A stretch of 56,760 bases of DNA, taken from contig CANFOQ010000014.1 in assembly GCA_947448745.1 (NCBI GenBank), positions 1 through 56,760 on the forward strand, given 5' to 3'. Shown here in pieces: positions 1 through 8,090 of this stretch (position 1 is the stretch's first letter; each line of letters starts with the position of its first letter). This DNA is from Comamonadaceae bacterium (GTDB lineage: Bacteria; Pseudomonadota; Gammaproteobacteria; Burkholderiales; Burkholderiaceae_C). The translations under genes and the position numbers were made by a program. The notes below the pieces were generated by a model. The model searched no databases, was not told the origin of the DNA, and saw nothing but the letters and a program-made list of their open reading frames with translations.

Positions 1-1
1 A

Positions 2-295
2 AATTCGCCTGCCGTGAAAGCCGACGCTTGCTTGGTCAACCCGGTCATCACCGAGTTGGAAATCGCTTGCTTGCCTGCCGACCTGCCTGAGTTCATCGCG
101 GTGGACCTGAGCGGCCTGAAAAAAGGCACTTCACTGCACGTGAACGACATCAGCCTGCCCAAGGGTGTCAAAGCCGTTGTTCATGGCAAAAACAACCCCG
201 TGTTGGTAAGCGTGGTGTCGGTGGCCGAAGAAGCTGCACCTGAAGCTGCTGCGGCACCTGCAGCAGCGCCCGCCAAAGGCAAAGGCAAGAAGTAA
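2..295 (+). CDS. rplY: 50S ribosomal protein L25/general stress protein Ctc, 3' part
   Basis: This is the C-terminal part of a bL25 (Ctc-type) ribosomal protein; the gene begins before the window. The visible 97 codons contain the C-terminal beta domain with the stretch LPADLPEFIAVDLSGL and the following LHVNDISLP, both typical of long L25/Ctc proteins that bind 5S rRNA. The end is an Ala/Pro/Lys-rich tail finishing in KGKGKK, common in betaproteobacterial L25. The frame is open from base 2, so the GTG at 14 is internal and is not taken as the start. A strong terminator follows at once and pth lies downstream, the usual neighbour. Confidence 0.93.
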   Translation, partial: NSPAVKADACLVNPVITELEIACLPADLPEFIAVDLSGLKKGTSLHVNDISLPKGVKAVVHGKNNPVLVSVVSVAEEAAPEAAAAPAAAPAKGKGKK

Positions 296-317
296 TTCTT
301 CGCTGCTGTTCTTGAAG

Positions 318-343
318 AGCCCGCTTGAAGCGGGCTTTTTTTT
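318..343 (+). terminator. Rho-independent terminator after rplY
   Basis: A perfect 8-bp stem (AGCCCGCT/AGCGGGCT) with a TGA loop is followed by a run of eight T. It lies 23 bases after the rplY stop and before pth, so it probably ends the rplY transcript. The same GCCCGCTT core recurs in the terminator at 24146. Confidence 0.9.
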
Positions 344-375
344 GGTCTTTTTGATGCGCCGGATAATCCCACACC

Positions 376-1053
376 ATGATCAAACTGTTTGTCGGCCTGG
401 GCAACCCGGGCAGTGAGTACGAGGACACCCGCCACAACGCAGGGTTTTGGTGGATCGATCAATTGGCGAGACAACTGAAGGTGCAGTTGCAGCCGGATAA
501 AAACCACCACGGCTGGGTGGCCCGCACCACGCTGCAAGGCGACACCCTTTGGCTGTTGAAACCTGCCACCTTCATGAACCTGTCGGGCAAGTCAGTGGCT
601 TCGTTGGCGCGGTTTTACAAAATCGAACCGGCGCAAATCATGGTGGTGCACGACGAGTTGGATGTGGTGCCGGGTGAAGCCAAACTGAAGTTGGGTGGCA
701 GCCACGCCGGTCACAACGGTTTGCGCGACATCCATGCCCAGTTGGGCAGTGATGCCTATTGGAGACTGCGCCTAGGCATTGGTCACCCCGGTGTCAAGTC
801 GGAAGTGGTTCACTGGGTTTTGAAGAAGCCTGCACCTGAACAGCGAAAAGTAATTGACACTTGCATCGACCGCAGCCTGTTGGCCGTACCGTGGATGGTG
901 AGCGGCGACATGGTGAAAGCGACCCAGCAAGTGCACACCAGCAAGCCGCCCAGGCCCAAACCGCCAAGACCGGCGGCGGCCATTCCATTAAAGGAAGGCG
1001 CATCGCATGAAACACCTCAAACTCCCGCAGGCCCTGAGCCTGGCTCTGCTTAG
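376..1053 (+). CDS. pth: Peptidyl-tRNA hydrolase
   Basis: Pth cleaves the ester bond of peptidyl-tRNAs released prematurely from ribosomes and so recycles tRNA. The N-terminus [20 protein letters not shown] carries the family motif with the catalytic histidine at residue 20; HDELDV and [10 protein letters not shown] are the other conserved motifs. At 225 residues it is about 30 longer than usual: the extra C-terminal tail (from about residue 185) is rich in Pro, Lys and Arg and looks disordered. The last 47 bases overlap the start of the next gene in another frame, so the tail may be partly a by-product of that overlap. Confidence 0.96.
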   Translation: MIKLFVGLGNPGSEYEDTRHNAGFWWIDQLARQLKVQLQPDKNHHGWVARTTLQGDTLWLLKPATFMNLSGKSVASLARFYKIEPAQIMVVHDELDVVPGEAKLKLGGSHAGHNGLRDIHAQLGSDAYWRLRLGIGHPGVKSEVVHWVLKKPAPEQRKVIDTCIDRSLLAVPWMVSGDMVKATQQVHTSKPPRPKPPRPAAAIPLKEGASHETPQTPAGPEPGSA

Positions 1054-1303
1054 CCTGTGCTTGGCCACGCCACTGGCGGCTGTGGCCAAAGCCAAAAAAC
1101 CACCACCCCCTTTGCAATGCGAGCGCGACGGCAAGCTGCAAGCCTGTGACGACCAACCTGAGGTGGCCAAGCCTCAAAAAGGGGTGGCCTTCAAAGCCCA
1201 GGCTAGCGATTTGAACGGCGACACGGCCAAACCGGCGAAGAAAAGCAAAAAGAAGGGGAAGAAAACCGCCAAGAAAAAAGCCAAGCGCAGCGTGGCTGAA
1301 TAA
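1007..1303 (+). CDS. Small secreted lysine-rich protein of unknown function
   Basis: Residues 1-28 form a typical Sec signal peptide (MKHLKLPQ, a Leu/Ala-rich core and an Ala-rich cleavage region). The mature part has a short segment with two cysteines ([12 protein letters not shown]) that could form a disulfide. The last 25 residues are almost only Lys, Ala, Gly and Arg (histone H1-like). A strong GGAAGG stretch lies just upstream of the ATG inside pth. No family is recognised. The basic tail could bind nucleic acid, lipopolysaccharide or peptidoglycan; this is speculative. The gene is probably co-transcribed with pth. Confidence 0.7.
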   Translation: MKHLKLPQALSLALLSLCLATPLAAVAKAKKPPPPLQCERDGKLQACDDQPEVAKPQKGVAFKAQASDLNGDTAKPAKKSKKKGKKTAKKKAKRSVAE

Positions 1304-1306
1304 GGC

Positions 1307-1579
<273 letters not shown>

Positions 1580-2071
1580 TTACTTTTGGGCACCCATGTG
1601 GGCTTGCATGTAGGTGAACACCGCAGGCGAGACAAACTGCGCCACATCACCACCCAGCACGGCCACCTCGCGCACCAAGGTGCTGGAGATGCATTGGTGC
1701 ACATCCAAGGTGTTTAAAAACACCGAGTCAATTTCGGGGGCCAAGCGGCGGTTCATGCCGGCCAATTGAAATTCGTAGTCAAAGTCGGTCATGGAGCGGA
1801 TGCCACGCACCATGGTGCGTGCGCCAATCGCCTGGGCAAACTCAATCACCAAGCCTTCAAAGGTTTCCACGCGCACATTGGGGCAGTCGGCCAAGGCTTG
1901 GCGGGTCATGTCCACGCGCTGCTCCAGGGTGAACATGGTTTTTTTGTGGTGAGCGCGGGCCACGGCAATCACCACCTCGTCAAACATGGCAGCGGCGCGG
2001 CGCACGATGTCTTCGTGCCCCAAGGTGATGGGGTCGAAGGTGCCGGGGTACAGCGCGATCACTTGGCTCAT
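1580..2071 (-). CDS. coaD: Phosphopantetheine adenylyltransferase
   Basis: CoaD transfers AMP from ATP to 4'-phosphopantetheine, the penultimate step of coenzyme A synthesis. The start MSQVIALYPGTFDPITLGH contains the nucleotidyltransferase T/HxGH motif, and ISSTLVRE near residue 125 is the conserved ATP-binding ISSTxVR motif. The 163-residue length fits the family. An in-frame extension upstream to 2131 is open but does not resemble the family, so the ATG at 2071 is chosen; it is preceded on the coding strand by AAGGACTGTCC, a reasonable ribosome site. Confidence 0.96.
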   Translation of the reverse strand: MSQVIALYPGTFDPITLGHEDIVRRAAAMFDEVVIAVARAHHKKTMFTLEQRVDMTRQALADCPNVRVETFEGLVIEFAQAIGARTMVRGIRSMTDFDYEFQLAGMNRRLAPEIDSVFLNTLDVHQCISSTLVREVAVLGGDVAQFVSPAVFTYMQAHMGAQK

Positions 2072-2102
2072 GGACAGTCCTTGTGCAAGGGGGTGCGGGG
2101 CA

Positions 2103-2660
2103 TTATGCCGCCCTCTGCAACAAGTGGGCATGCACCGCCCCAGCCTTCAAATGGCGTTTCAAGGTCCACCCCAGCGCCAGCAAGTCGGCCTCGGCCCAAG
2201 CTTTGCCCGCTTCCAAATACACCCAGCCGCTGGGCTTGATGCAGGCCAGCGCGATGCTGAGCAGCTTGTCGTACAGCGGGAAATCGTAGGGCGGGTCCAG
2301 CAACACCAAATCCAAGCTGTTGGGTGCCGCTTGGCGCAGCAAGGCCAAACCGTCGCCGCGTTGAATGCGCATTTGCTTGGCGCCCAACTTGGCTTGGCTT
2401 TTCATCATGGCTTCCACGCAAGCGCTGTTGGACTCGCACAAAACCACCGAAGCCGCACCACGCGACGCCGCTTCAAAACCCAAAGCGCCCGTGCCTGCAA
2501 ACACATCGGCGCAGTGCCAGCCCGAGAGGTCTTGGCCCAACCAGTTGAACAAGGTTTCGCGCACGCGGTCCGGGGTGGGTCGCAAATTCTCGACCTTGGC
2601 CAGCGGCAGTTTGCTGCGCTTCCATTGGCCGCCAATGATGCGCACCTCGCCCTTGGTCAT
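2103..2660 (-). CDS. rsmD: 16S rRNA (guanine(966)-N(2))-methyltransferase
   Basis: RsmD methylates N2 of G966 of 16S rRNA during 30S assembly. The N-terminus VRIIGGQWKRSKLP followed by RPTPDRVRETLFNWL is the family signature. ADVFAGTGALGFEAASRG is the SAM-binding motif I, and LLDPPYD is the motif IV DPPY of N2-guanine methyltransferases. Its 185 residues are the normal length. The start overlaps the stop of the upstream peptidase gene by 4 bases, so it is probably translated together with the M16 peptidase pair; coaD follows 31 bases downstream. Confidence 0.95.
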   Translation of the reverse strand: MTKGEVRIIGGQWKRSKLPLAKVENLRPTPDRVRETLFNWLGQDLSGWHCADVFAGTGALGFEAASRGAASVVLCESNSACVEAMMKSQAKLGAKQMRIQRGDGLALLRQAAPNSLDLVLLDPPYDFPLYDKLLSIALACIKPSGWVYLEAGKAWAEADLLALGWTLKRHLKAGAVHAHLLQRAA

Positions 2661-3976
2661 GGCTGGGCACCCAAGATGACGGTGACCATCCGCTCAGGTT
2701 GCAGGTTGCGTGCAAACGCTTGTTGAATGTCTTTGGCGGTGAGTTTGTCCACTTGGGCGGTCCAAGTGTCGAGGTAGTCGAGCGGCAGGTTGTACCAAGC
2801 GATGTTGCTGAGGTTGTCCATCAGCTTGCGGTTGCTGTCCAAACGGAGTGCGAAACCCCCAATCAAAAAGTCTTTGGCGGCTTTCACCTCTTTGTCGGTC
2901 GGGCCGTATTTCACAAACTCGGTCACCACCTCGGTGGCCACTTTCACCGCTTGCTGCGCTTGGTCGGGGCGGGTTTGCAAGCCCACAGTGAACGGACCAG
3001 TTTGTTGCCAAGCACCGAAATAACTGTAGACGCTGTAACTCAGGCCCCGTTTTTCGCGCACCTGCTCGGTCAAGCGCGAGACGAAACCACCGCCGCCCAA
3101 CACATAGTTGCCCACCGTCAAGGCCAGGTAATCCGGGTGTTGACGCGCAATGCCGGGCTGTCCAATGAACACATGGGCTTGCGCGGATTCAAATGGCAGG
3201 TTCAAGGTTTGCGCCGCTTTCAAGGGCTGAACTTCGGGCAGTGCGGGCAACACAGGACAAGAGGCTTCCACCGGCAAATGCTGCAGCAGCTGCTTGACCC
3301 GCTCTTGGGCCTGGGCGCGATTGACAGCGCCCACGATGCTGACCTTGGCCATGCAGGGCTTGAAATGATCGGCATGGAACTTCGCCATCTGCGCCGTGTC
3401 GATGCGCTTCAAACTGGCTTCGTCCACTTCGGCCCCATAAGGGTGGTCGCCAAACAAGGCTTTGTTGTAGGTCCGGCTGGCCACGGTGGCCGGTTTGGTG
3501 TTGGCTTCCTTGATGCTGGCCACCCAGCGATCGCGTTCGTTTTGCCAGATGGCATTGGGAAAGCTGGGATGCGCCAATTGCCGCGCTGCCAACGCCACCG
3601 CCGCGTCCAACAACTCGGGGCGGGTCAGGCTGCGCAAAGACAAGCTCATGCGGTCACTGGACGATGAGGCATTCACCTGCGCACCCAGATCGGCCCAGGC
3701 TTCGCCCAAGGCGTTCTCGTCCATCGCTGCTTGATTGCCGACCGCTTTCACGCCTTTGGCCATCATGCTGGCTGTAGCGCTGGACAAGCCGTTGAAACTG
3801 CCGTCACGACGGCTGCCCGCATCAAACTCCACCTGCATGTCGACCATGGGCAAGCCCGGCACTTCCACCAAATACACCTGGGCACCGTTGTCCAAGGTCC
3901 AGTGTTGAATCGGGATGCCTGCGCTGGCGATGCTGTGCAACCACGCCATGCTGAAAGCGAACAAAAAGCGTTTCAT
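2657..3976 (-). CDS. M16 family peptidase-like subunit lacking the zinc motif
   Basis: A 439-residue M16B (pitrilysin-like) protein with a signal peptide (MKRFLFAFSMAWLHSIASAG), hence periplasmic or inner-membrane associated. Where active members carry HxxEH this protein has GLSSATASMM, so it should not bind zinc. The C-terminal half keeps the R/Y substrate-clamp region (REKRGLSYSVYSYF). In the family such inactive subunits pair with an active one to form a closed chamber. The active partner is encoded just upstream, with its stop overlapping this ATG (ATGA). The ATG at 3976 is chosen for the signal peptide; the longer open frame adds unrelated sequence. Confidence 0.88.
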   Translation of the reverse strand: MKRFLFAFSMAWLHSIASAGIPIQHWTLDNGAQVYLVEVPGLPMVDMQVEFDAGSRRDGSFNGLSSATASMMAKGVKAVGNQAAMDENALGEAWADLGAQVNASSSSDRMSLSLRSLTRPELLDAAVALAARQLAHPSFPNAIWQNERDRWVASIKEANTKPATVASRTYNKALFGDHPYGAEVDEASLKRIDTAQMAKFHADHFKPCMAKVSIVGAVNRAQAQERVKQLLQHLPVEASCPVLPALPEVQPLKAAQTLNLPFESAQAHVFIGQPGIARQHPDYLALTVGNYVLGGGGFVSRLTEQVREKRGLSYSVYSYFGAWQQTGPFTVGLQTRPDQAQQAVKVATEVVTEFVKYGPTDKEVKAAKDFLIGGFALRLDSNRKLMDNLSNIAWYNLPLDYLDTWTAQVDKLTAKDIQQAFARNLQPERMVTVILGAQP

Positions 3977-5394
3977 CGTGCACCCTCCCCACCATGCCGC
4001 GCACCGGGCGGCGGTTTGCGAAACGCTGGTCGCGGTCCCGACTGCGGCAGCAAAGTGGCCACCGTCAGGTTGTCGTCGCCGAAATAGGTTTGCGCCACTT
4101 TTTGAATTTGCTCGGGCGTCACGGCTGCCAAACGCTCGATCAAGCGATCCGAGGTGTCGGCTGGCAAGCCTTCCACCCAATAAGTGCCGATTTCACGCGC
4201 TTGGTTGAACAGCGAATCACGCTGGTAGATGTTGCCTGCCAACCATTGGGCACGCACCCGGCGCATCTCGGCGTCGTTCACGCCCTCTTTGGCAATGCGG
4301 GCCACTTGGGCACGCAAGGCGGTTTCGAGTTGCTCTGTGGTTTTGCCTTTGGCTGGGACACCTTCCAAGCTGAAGGTTTGCGGCCCACGCCCGCTCAGGC
4401 CGTTTGAAGCCCCAACGCTGTCGGCGATGCGGTCGTCACCTTGTGCCAAGGCGCGATCAAGCCGAGCGCCTGCATAGCCATCCAGCACCGCAGCCAACAT
4501 GGTCAGGGCCAAGGCGTCTTGGGTGCTGGCCTCGTTGTCAAAAGCTTTGAAGCCGGGCACTTTCCAAGACAGCACCACATAGGCTTGTTCGGCGGGGGCT
4601 TTCACTTGCACCCGACGCGTGCCGGTTTGCTCGGGCTCAACGCGTGGTTTGCGTTCGGGCACTTTGGCCGCGGGAATGCGACCGTAAAACTCTTCGGCCC
4701 ACTTTTTCACTTGCGCCGGGTTCACATCGCCAACGATGACGACAGCCGCGTTGGCGGGCACGTACCAGCGTTTGTAGAAGTCTCGCGCGTCTTGCGGCGT
4801 CATGGCGTCCAAGTCGTTCATCCAGCCCACCACCGGGCGGCGGTAGGGCGAGGTGCTGAACTGTGTGGCGGTGAGTTGTTCGTAAAGCTGCATGCGGGGC
4901 ACGTCGTCGGTGCGCATGCGGCGTTCTTCTTTCACCACTTCGAGTTCACGTTTGAACTCGTCATCGGGCCACTGGTTGTTGGTGAACCGATCGGCTTCCA
5001 AACGCATCACATCGGGCAAGCGATTCGCCGGAATTTGCTGGAAATAGCCGGTGTAGTCTTTGTTGGTGAAGGCGTTCTCGCGGCCCCCCATGGCAGCCAC
5101 GCGGCGTGAAAACTCACCCGGCTTCACCGTGGGCGAGCCTTTGAACATCATGTGTTCCAGCACATGGGCCACGCCCGACACACCATCCACCTCGTCCATC
5201 GAGCCCACGCGCAACCACACCATGTGAACAGCGGTGGGGGCTTTGGGGTCGGCTTTGACAATGACGTGCATGCCATTGGCCAACGTGAATTCTTGCAAGC
5301 TTTGCGCCACAGCAGCAGGCGCCTGCAGCGCCGTGCCAAACAACAAAACACCACTGAAGAAATGGCGCAGCACAAACGAAAAATGGGGTTTCAT
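3973..5394 (-). CDS. M16 family zinc peptidase (active subunit)
   Basis: A 473-residue periplasmic M16B peptidase. Residues 1-30 are a signal peptide ending APAAVAQ. The inverted zinc motif is intact: HVLEH at 77-81 within GVAHVLEHMMFKG, with the downstream acidic ligand region at about residue 150. The order active then inactive subunit with a 4-base overlap is the usual bacterial arrangement, implying a 1:1 heterodimer degrading oligopeptides or misfolded secreted polypeptides; the actual substrate is unknown. It diverges from ftsY with only 63 bases between, so both promoters must lie in that short gap. Confidence 0.9.
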   Translation of the reverse strand: MKPHFSFVLRHFFSGVLLFGTALQAPAAVAQSLQEFTLANGMHVIVKADPKAPTAVHMVWLRVGSMDEVDGVSGVAHVLEHMMFKGSPTVKPGEFSRRVAAMGGRENAFTNKDYTGYFQQIPANRLPDVMRLEADRFTNNQWPDDEFKRELEVVKEERRMRTDDVPRMQLYEQLTATQFSTSPYRRPVVGWMNDLDAMTPQDARDFYKRWYVPANAAVVIVGDVNPAQVKKWAEEFYGRIPAAKVPERKPRVEPEQTGTRRVQVKAPAEQAYVVLSWKVPGFKAFDNEASTQDALALTMLAAVLDGYAGARLDRALAQGDDRIADSVGASNGLSGRGPQTFSLEGVPAKGKTTEQLETALRAQVARIAKEGVNDAEMRRVRAQWLAGNIYQRDSLFNQAREIGTYWVEGLPADTSDRLIERLAAVTPEQIQKVAQTYFGDDNLTVATLLPQSGPRPAFRKPPPGARHGGEGAR

Positions 5395-5457
5395 AGAATG
5401 ACTTGTTCATAGGCTTGCCAACTTGCAAGCTGTCTGCATTCTAGAAACCTCCCATCC

Positions 5458-6447
5458 ATGTTCAGTCTGTTCAAGCGAAAAACCCCTGCGCCCTCCACGG
5501 CACCCAGCAGCCAAGCCGCCCAAGTGGCCAGCCAAGACTGGTTGGGTCGCTTGCGCAGTGGCTTGCAGCGCACCGGTAGCAGCATTGCCGGGGTGTTTGG
5601 CGGCAAGGTGATTGACGATGCGCTTTACGAAGAACTCGAATCTGCTTTGCTCATGTCCGACGCTGGTATGGCCGCCACCCAACATGTGCTGAAAGCCCTG
5701 AAACAACAAGTGAAAGAAGCGGGCAGCAAAGACCCTGCACAAGTCAAAGTTTTGTTGGTGCAGGTGCTGGCCGATCTGTTGCGCCCGCTCGAAGGTGAAC
5801 TCCAGTTGGACCAGCACAAACCCACGGTCATCATGGTGGCAGGGGTCAATGGTGCCGGTAAAACCACTTCGATTGGCAAGCTCACCAGGCACTTGAACGA
5901 CGCCGGTGCCAGCGTGTTGTTGGCGGCAGCGGACACGTTTCGCGCGGCTGCCAAAGAGCAGTTGCTGGTCTGGGCTGACCGCAACCAAGTCGACATCATC
6001 AGCCAAGACAATGGCGACCCGGCTGCGGTGAGTTTTGATGCAGTCACCGCTGGCCGCGCCCGTGGTCGTGATGTGGTGTTGGTGGACACCGCCGGGCGTT
6101 TGCCCACTCAGTTGCATCTGATGGAAGAGCTGAAAAAAATCAAACGTGTGCTGCAAAAAGCCGACGACACCTCACCCCACGAAGTGCTGTTGGTGATCGA
6201 TGGCAACACCGGTCAAAACGCCTTGGCACAGGTGAAAGCTTTTGACGACACGTTGGGCCTGACCGGCTTGATCGTCACCAAACTCGACGGCACGGCCAAA
6301 GGCGGTGTGCTGGCCGCCATCGCCTTGTGGGCGGCGCAACGCAGCGCCGACAAACCCTTGTCTGTATATTTCATTGGCATTGGCGAGCAACTGCAAGACC
6401 TGCAAGCCTTCCGCGCCGATGAATTTGCCCAAGCCCTGATTGCTTGA
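5458..6447 (+). CDS. ftsY: Signal recognition particle receptor FtsY
   Basis: FtsY is the SRP receptor GTPase that docks ribosome-nascent chains to the Sec translocon. The NG domain is complete: G1 GVNGAGKTTSIGKL near residue 125, the G3 box DTAGRLPTQ, and G4/G5 TKLDGTAKGG. The N-terminal acidic A domain is short (about 30 residues, starting MFSLFKRK), which is common in Comamonadaceae and gives a total of 329 residues. ATG at 5458. The DUF962 gene follows 17 bases after the stop. Confidence 0.97.
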   Translation: MFSLFKRKTPAPSTAPSSQAAQVASQDWLGRLRSGLQRTGSSIAGVFGGKVIDDALYEELESALLMSDAGMAATQHVLKALKQQVKEAGSKDPAQVKVLLVQVLADLLRPLEGELQLDQHKPTVIMVAGVNGAGKTTSIGKLTRHLNDAGASVLLAAADTFRAAAKEQLLVWADRNQVDIISQDNGDPAAVSFDAVTAGRARGRDVVLVDTAGRLPTQLHLMEELKKIKRVLQKADDTSPHEVLLVIDGNTGQNALAQVKAFDDTLGLTGLIVTKLDGTAKGGVLAAIALWAAQRSADKPLSVYFIGIGEQLQDLQAFRADEFAQALIA

Positions 6448-6464
6448 CCCACGAAAGGCTGCCC

Positions 6465-6917
6465 ATGGACGACATCACCCTCGACACAGAACCCCGCCGC
6501 ATCGACCAGCTGCTGGCGCACTACAGCGAAAGCCACCAACACCCGGTGAATGAGCGCATCCATTTCTTGGCGGTGCCCCTCATCATGCTCACCCTCATTG
6601 GCTTGATGTTCGAAGTGCACCCCGCCGTGGCCTATGTGTTTTTGGCGGCCAGCATGCTGTATTACCTGCGCTTGTCCTTGGTGTTCTCAACCGTCATGGC
6701 GGCTTGGACGCTGATCATGCTGGTGCTGGTGAACGCCATGGGCGAGCATCGACTGGTTATTTGCGTGGCGGTGTTTGTGGGCGCTTGGGTGCTGCAATTC
6801 ATCGGCCACAAATTGGAGGGCAAAAAACCTTCCTTCTTTGAAGACGTGCAATACCTGTGGGTGGGTCCGCTCTTTGTGCTGCGCCCCCTGCTGCTTCGTT
6901 TCAACCTCACTTGGTAA
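6465..6917 (+). CDS. DUF962 (Mpo1-like) integral membrane protein
   Basis: A 150-residue protein of the DUF962 family, related to yeast Mpo1, a 2-hydroxy fatty acid dioxygenase. It starts MDDITLDTEPRRIDQLL and has the typical early motif HYSESHQHPVNERIHFLAVPL, with histidines that are metal ligands in Mpo1. Four hydrophobic segments follow, then the conserved GHKLEGKKPSFFEDVQY. The ATG at 6465 is preferred to an upstream in-frame start at 6444 because GAAAGG lies 7-12 bases before it. The bacterial function is not established; fatty-acid alpha-oxidation is an analogy. Confidence 0.85.
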   Translation: MDDITLDTEPRRIDQLLAHYSESHQHPVNERIHFLAVPLIMLTLIGLMFEVHPAVAYVFLAASMLYYLRLSLVFSTVMAAWTLIMLVLVNAMGEHRLVICVAVFVGAWVLQFIGHKLEGKKPSFFEDVQYLWVGPLFVLRPLLLRFNLTW

Positions 6918-6922
6918 ACCTC

Positions 6923-8002
6923 ATGACTGACAAACTGTTTCAACCCGTTCGCATGGGTGACTTGCAATTGGCCAACCGCGTGGTCATGGCACCCCTTACG
7001 CGTTGCCGCGCCGATGAGCCCGCTGGCGACGTGCCAGGCAGCGCCATGAACATCGAGTACTACCGCCAACGCAGCAATGCTGGCCTCATCATCAGCGAGG
7101 GCACGCAAATTTCGCCGGTGGGCAAGGGCTACATGGCCACCCCGGGCATGTACTCTGAGGCCCAGGTGAAAGGATGGCAAGCCATCACCAGCGCTGTGCA
7201 CGAAGCAGGTTCAAAAATAGTGGCGCAAATTTGGCACGTGGGTCGGGTCAGCCACCCGGACTTGACCGGCGGCGCACAGCCTGTGGCGCCCTCGCCCATC
7301 GCCGCCAAATTGTCGGCTTACACCCGCAACGGCAAGCAAGAGGCGGCCGTGCCGCACGAGTTGAGCGTGGACGAAATTCACACCGTGGTGCAACAGTTTC
7401 GCCAAGCGGCGGCCAACGCCATCCGCGCCGGCTTTGACGGTGTGGAAATCCATGGCGCCAACGGCTATTTGGTCGATCAGTTTTTGCGCGACGGCAGCAA
7501 CCACCGCACCGACGCCTATGGTGGCTCGCCTGAGAACCGCTGCCGTTTCGCCTTGGAAGTGGTGGACGCAGTGGCGGCTGAAATTGGCGCTGGCCGTGTC
7601 GGAATTCGCTTGTCGCCTGTGACGCCCGCCAACGATGCCTCGGGCAGTGACCCGCAAGCCGTGTTTGGTCATTTGGTGGAAGCGCTCAACAAGCGCGGAA
7701 TCGCCTTTATTCACTTCATTGAAGGGGCCACTGGCGGCCCGCGCGACGTCCCGGGCTTTGATTTTGCTTGGGCCCGCAAGACCTTCAAAGGCACTTACAT
7801 CGCCAACAATGGCTACGACCGCCAAATGGCCTTGGACGCGGTGGAATCGGGTCAGGCCGATGCCGTGGCCTTTGGACGTTTGTACATTGCCAACCCCGAC
7901 TTGGTTCAGCGCTTGAAAGCGGATGCGCCCTTGAGCAAACCCAACCCCAAAACCTTTTATGCGCCGGGGCCTGAGGGCTATATCGACTACCCTGTTCTTT
8001 AA
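6923..8002 (+). CDS. Old Yellow Enzyme family alkene/xenobiotic reductase
   Basis: A 359-residue FMN-dependent NAD(P)H ene-reductase of the NemA/XenA-XenB group. It starts MTDKLFQPVRMGDLQLANR, then VVMAPLTRCRA (FMN binding). The substrate-site motif GFDGVEIHGANGYLVDQFLR and the following YGGSPENRCRF are diagnostic. Enzymes of this class reduce activated C=C bonds, N-ethylmaleimide, nitrate esters or nitroaromatics; the natural substrate here is unknown. The ATG at 6923 is chosen because upstream residues belong to the 3' end of the DUF962 gene in another frame; the two genes are 5 bases apart and probably co-transcribed. Confidence 0.9.
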   Translation: MTDKLFQPVRMGDLQLANRVVMAPLTRCRADEPAGDVPGSAMNIEYYRQRSNAGLIISEGTQISPVGKGYMATPGMYSEAQVKGWQAITSAVHEAGSKIVAQIWHVGRVSHPDLTGGAQPVAPSPIAAKLSAYTRNGKQEAAVPHELSVDEIHTVVQQFRQAAANAIRAGFDGVEIHGANGYLVDQFLRDGSNHRTDAYGGSPENRCRFALEVVDAVAAEIGAGRVGIRLSPVTPANDASGSDPQAVFGHLVEALNKRGIAFIHFIEGATGGPRDVPGFDFAWARKTFKGTYIANNGYDRQMALDAVESGQADAVAFGRLYIANPDLVQRLKADAPLSKPNPKTFYAPGPEGYIDYPVL

Positions 8003-8027
8003 CGTAAAGCATTCTTTTCACGGCACT

Positions 8028-8054
8028 TTGGCACTCCAAGCCCGGGAGTGCTAA
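8028..8054 (+). promoter_or_regulatory. CIRCE operator (HrcA site) in front of rpoH
   Basis: TTGGCACTC, a 9-base spacer, then GAGTGCTAA. The CIRCE consensus bound by the heat-shock repressor HrcA is TTAGCACTC-N9-GAGTGCTAA; the spacer length is exact and only one of 18 arm positions differs (third base G for A). It overlaps the likely rpoH promoter, so HrcA binding should block initiation. HrcA control of rpoH has, to my recollection, been proposed for betaproteobacteria from comparative genomics. Confidence 0.93.
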
Positions 8055-8057
8055 TAT
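8028..8057 (+). promoter_or_regulatory. Probable sigma70 promoter of rpoH, embedded in CIRCE
   Basis: TTGGCA (8028-8033) and TAATAT (8052-8057) are separated by 18 bases and fit a housekeeping promoter. Both boxes overlap the arms of the CIRCE element. Initiation would fall near 8064, about 27 bases before the rpoH ATG. Inference from sequence only. Confidence 0.6.
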
Positions 8058-8090
8058 AAGGGTTATGACTGATTTGGACAGGAGCCATTG

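Noticed and set aside
2657-3976. Second M16 peptidase gene as a degraded copy
   Set aside because: Absence of HxxEH is normal for the inactive member of an M16B heterodimer, and the rest of the protein is conserved.
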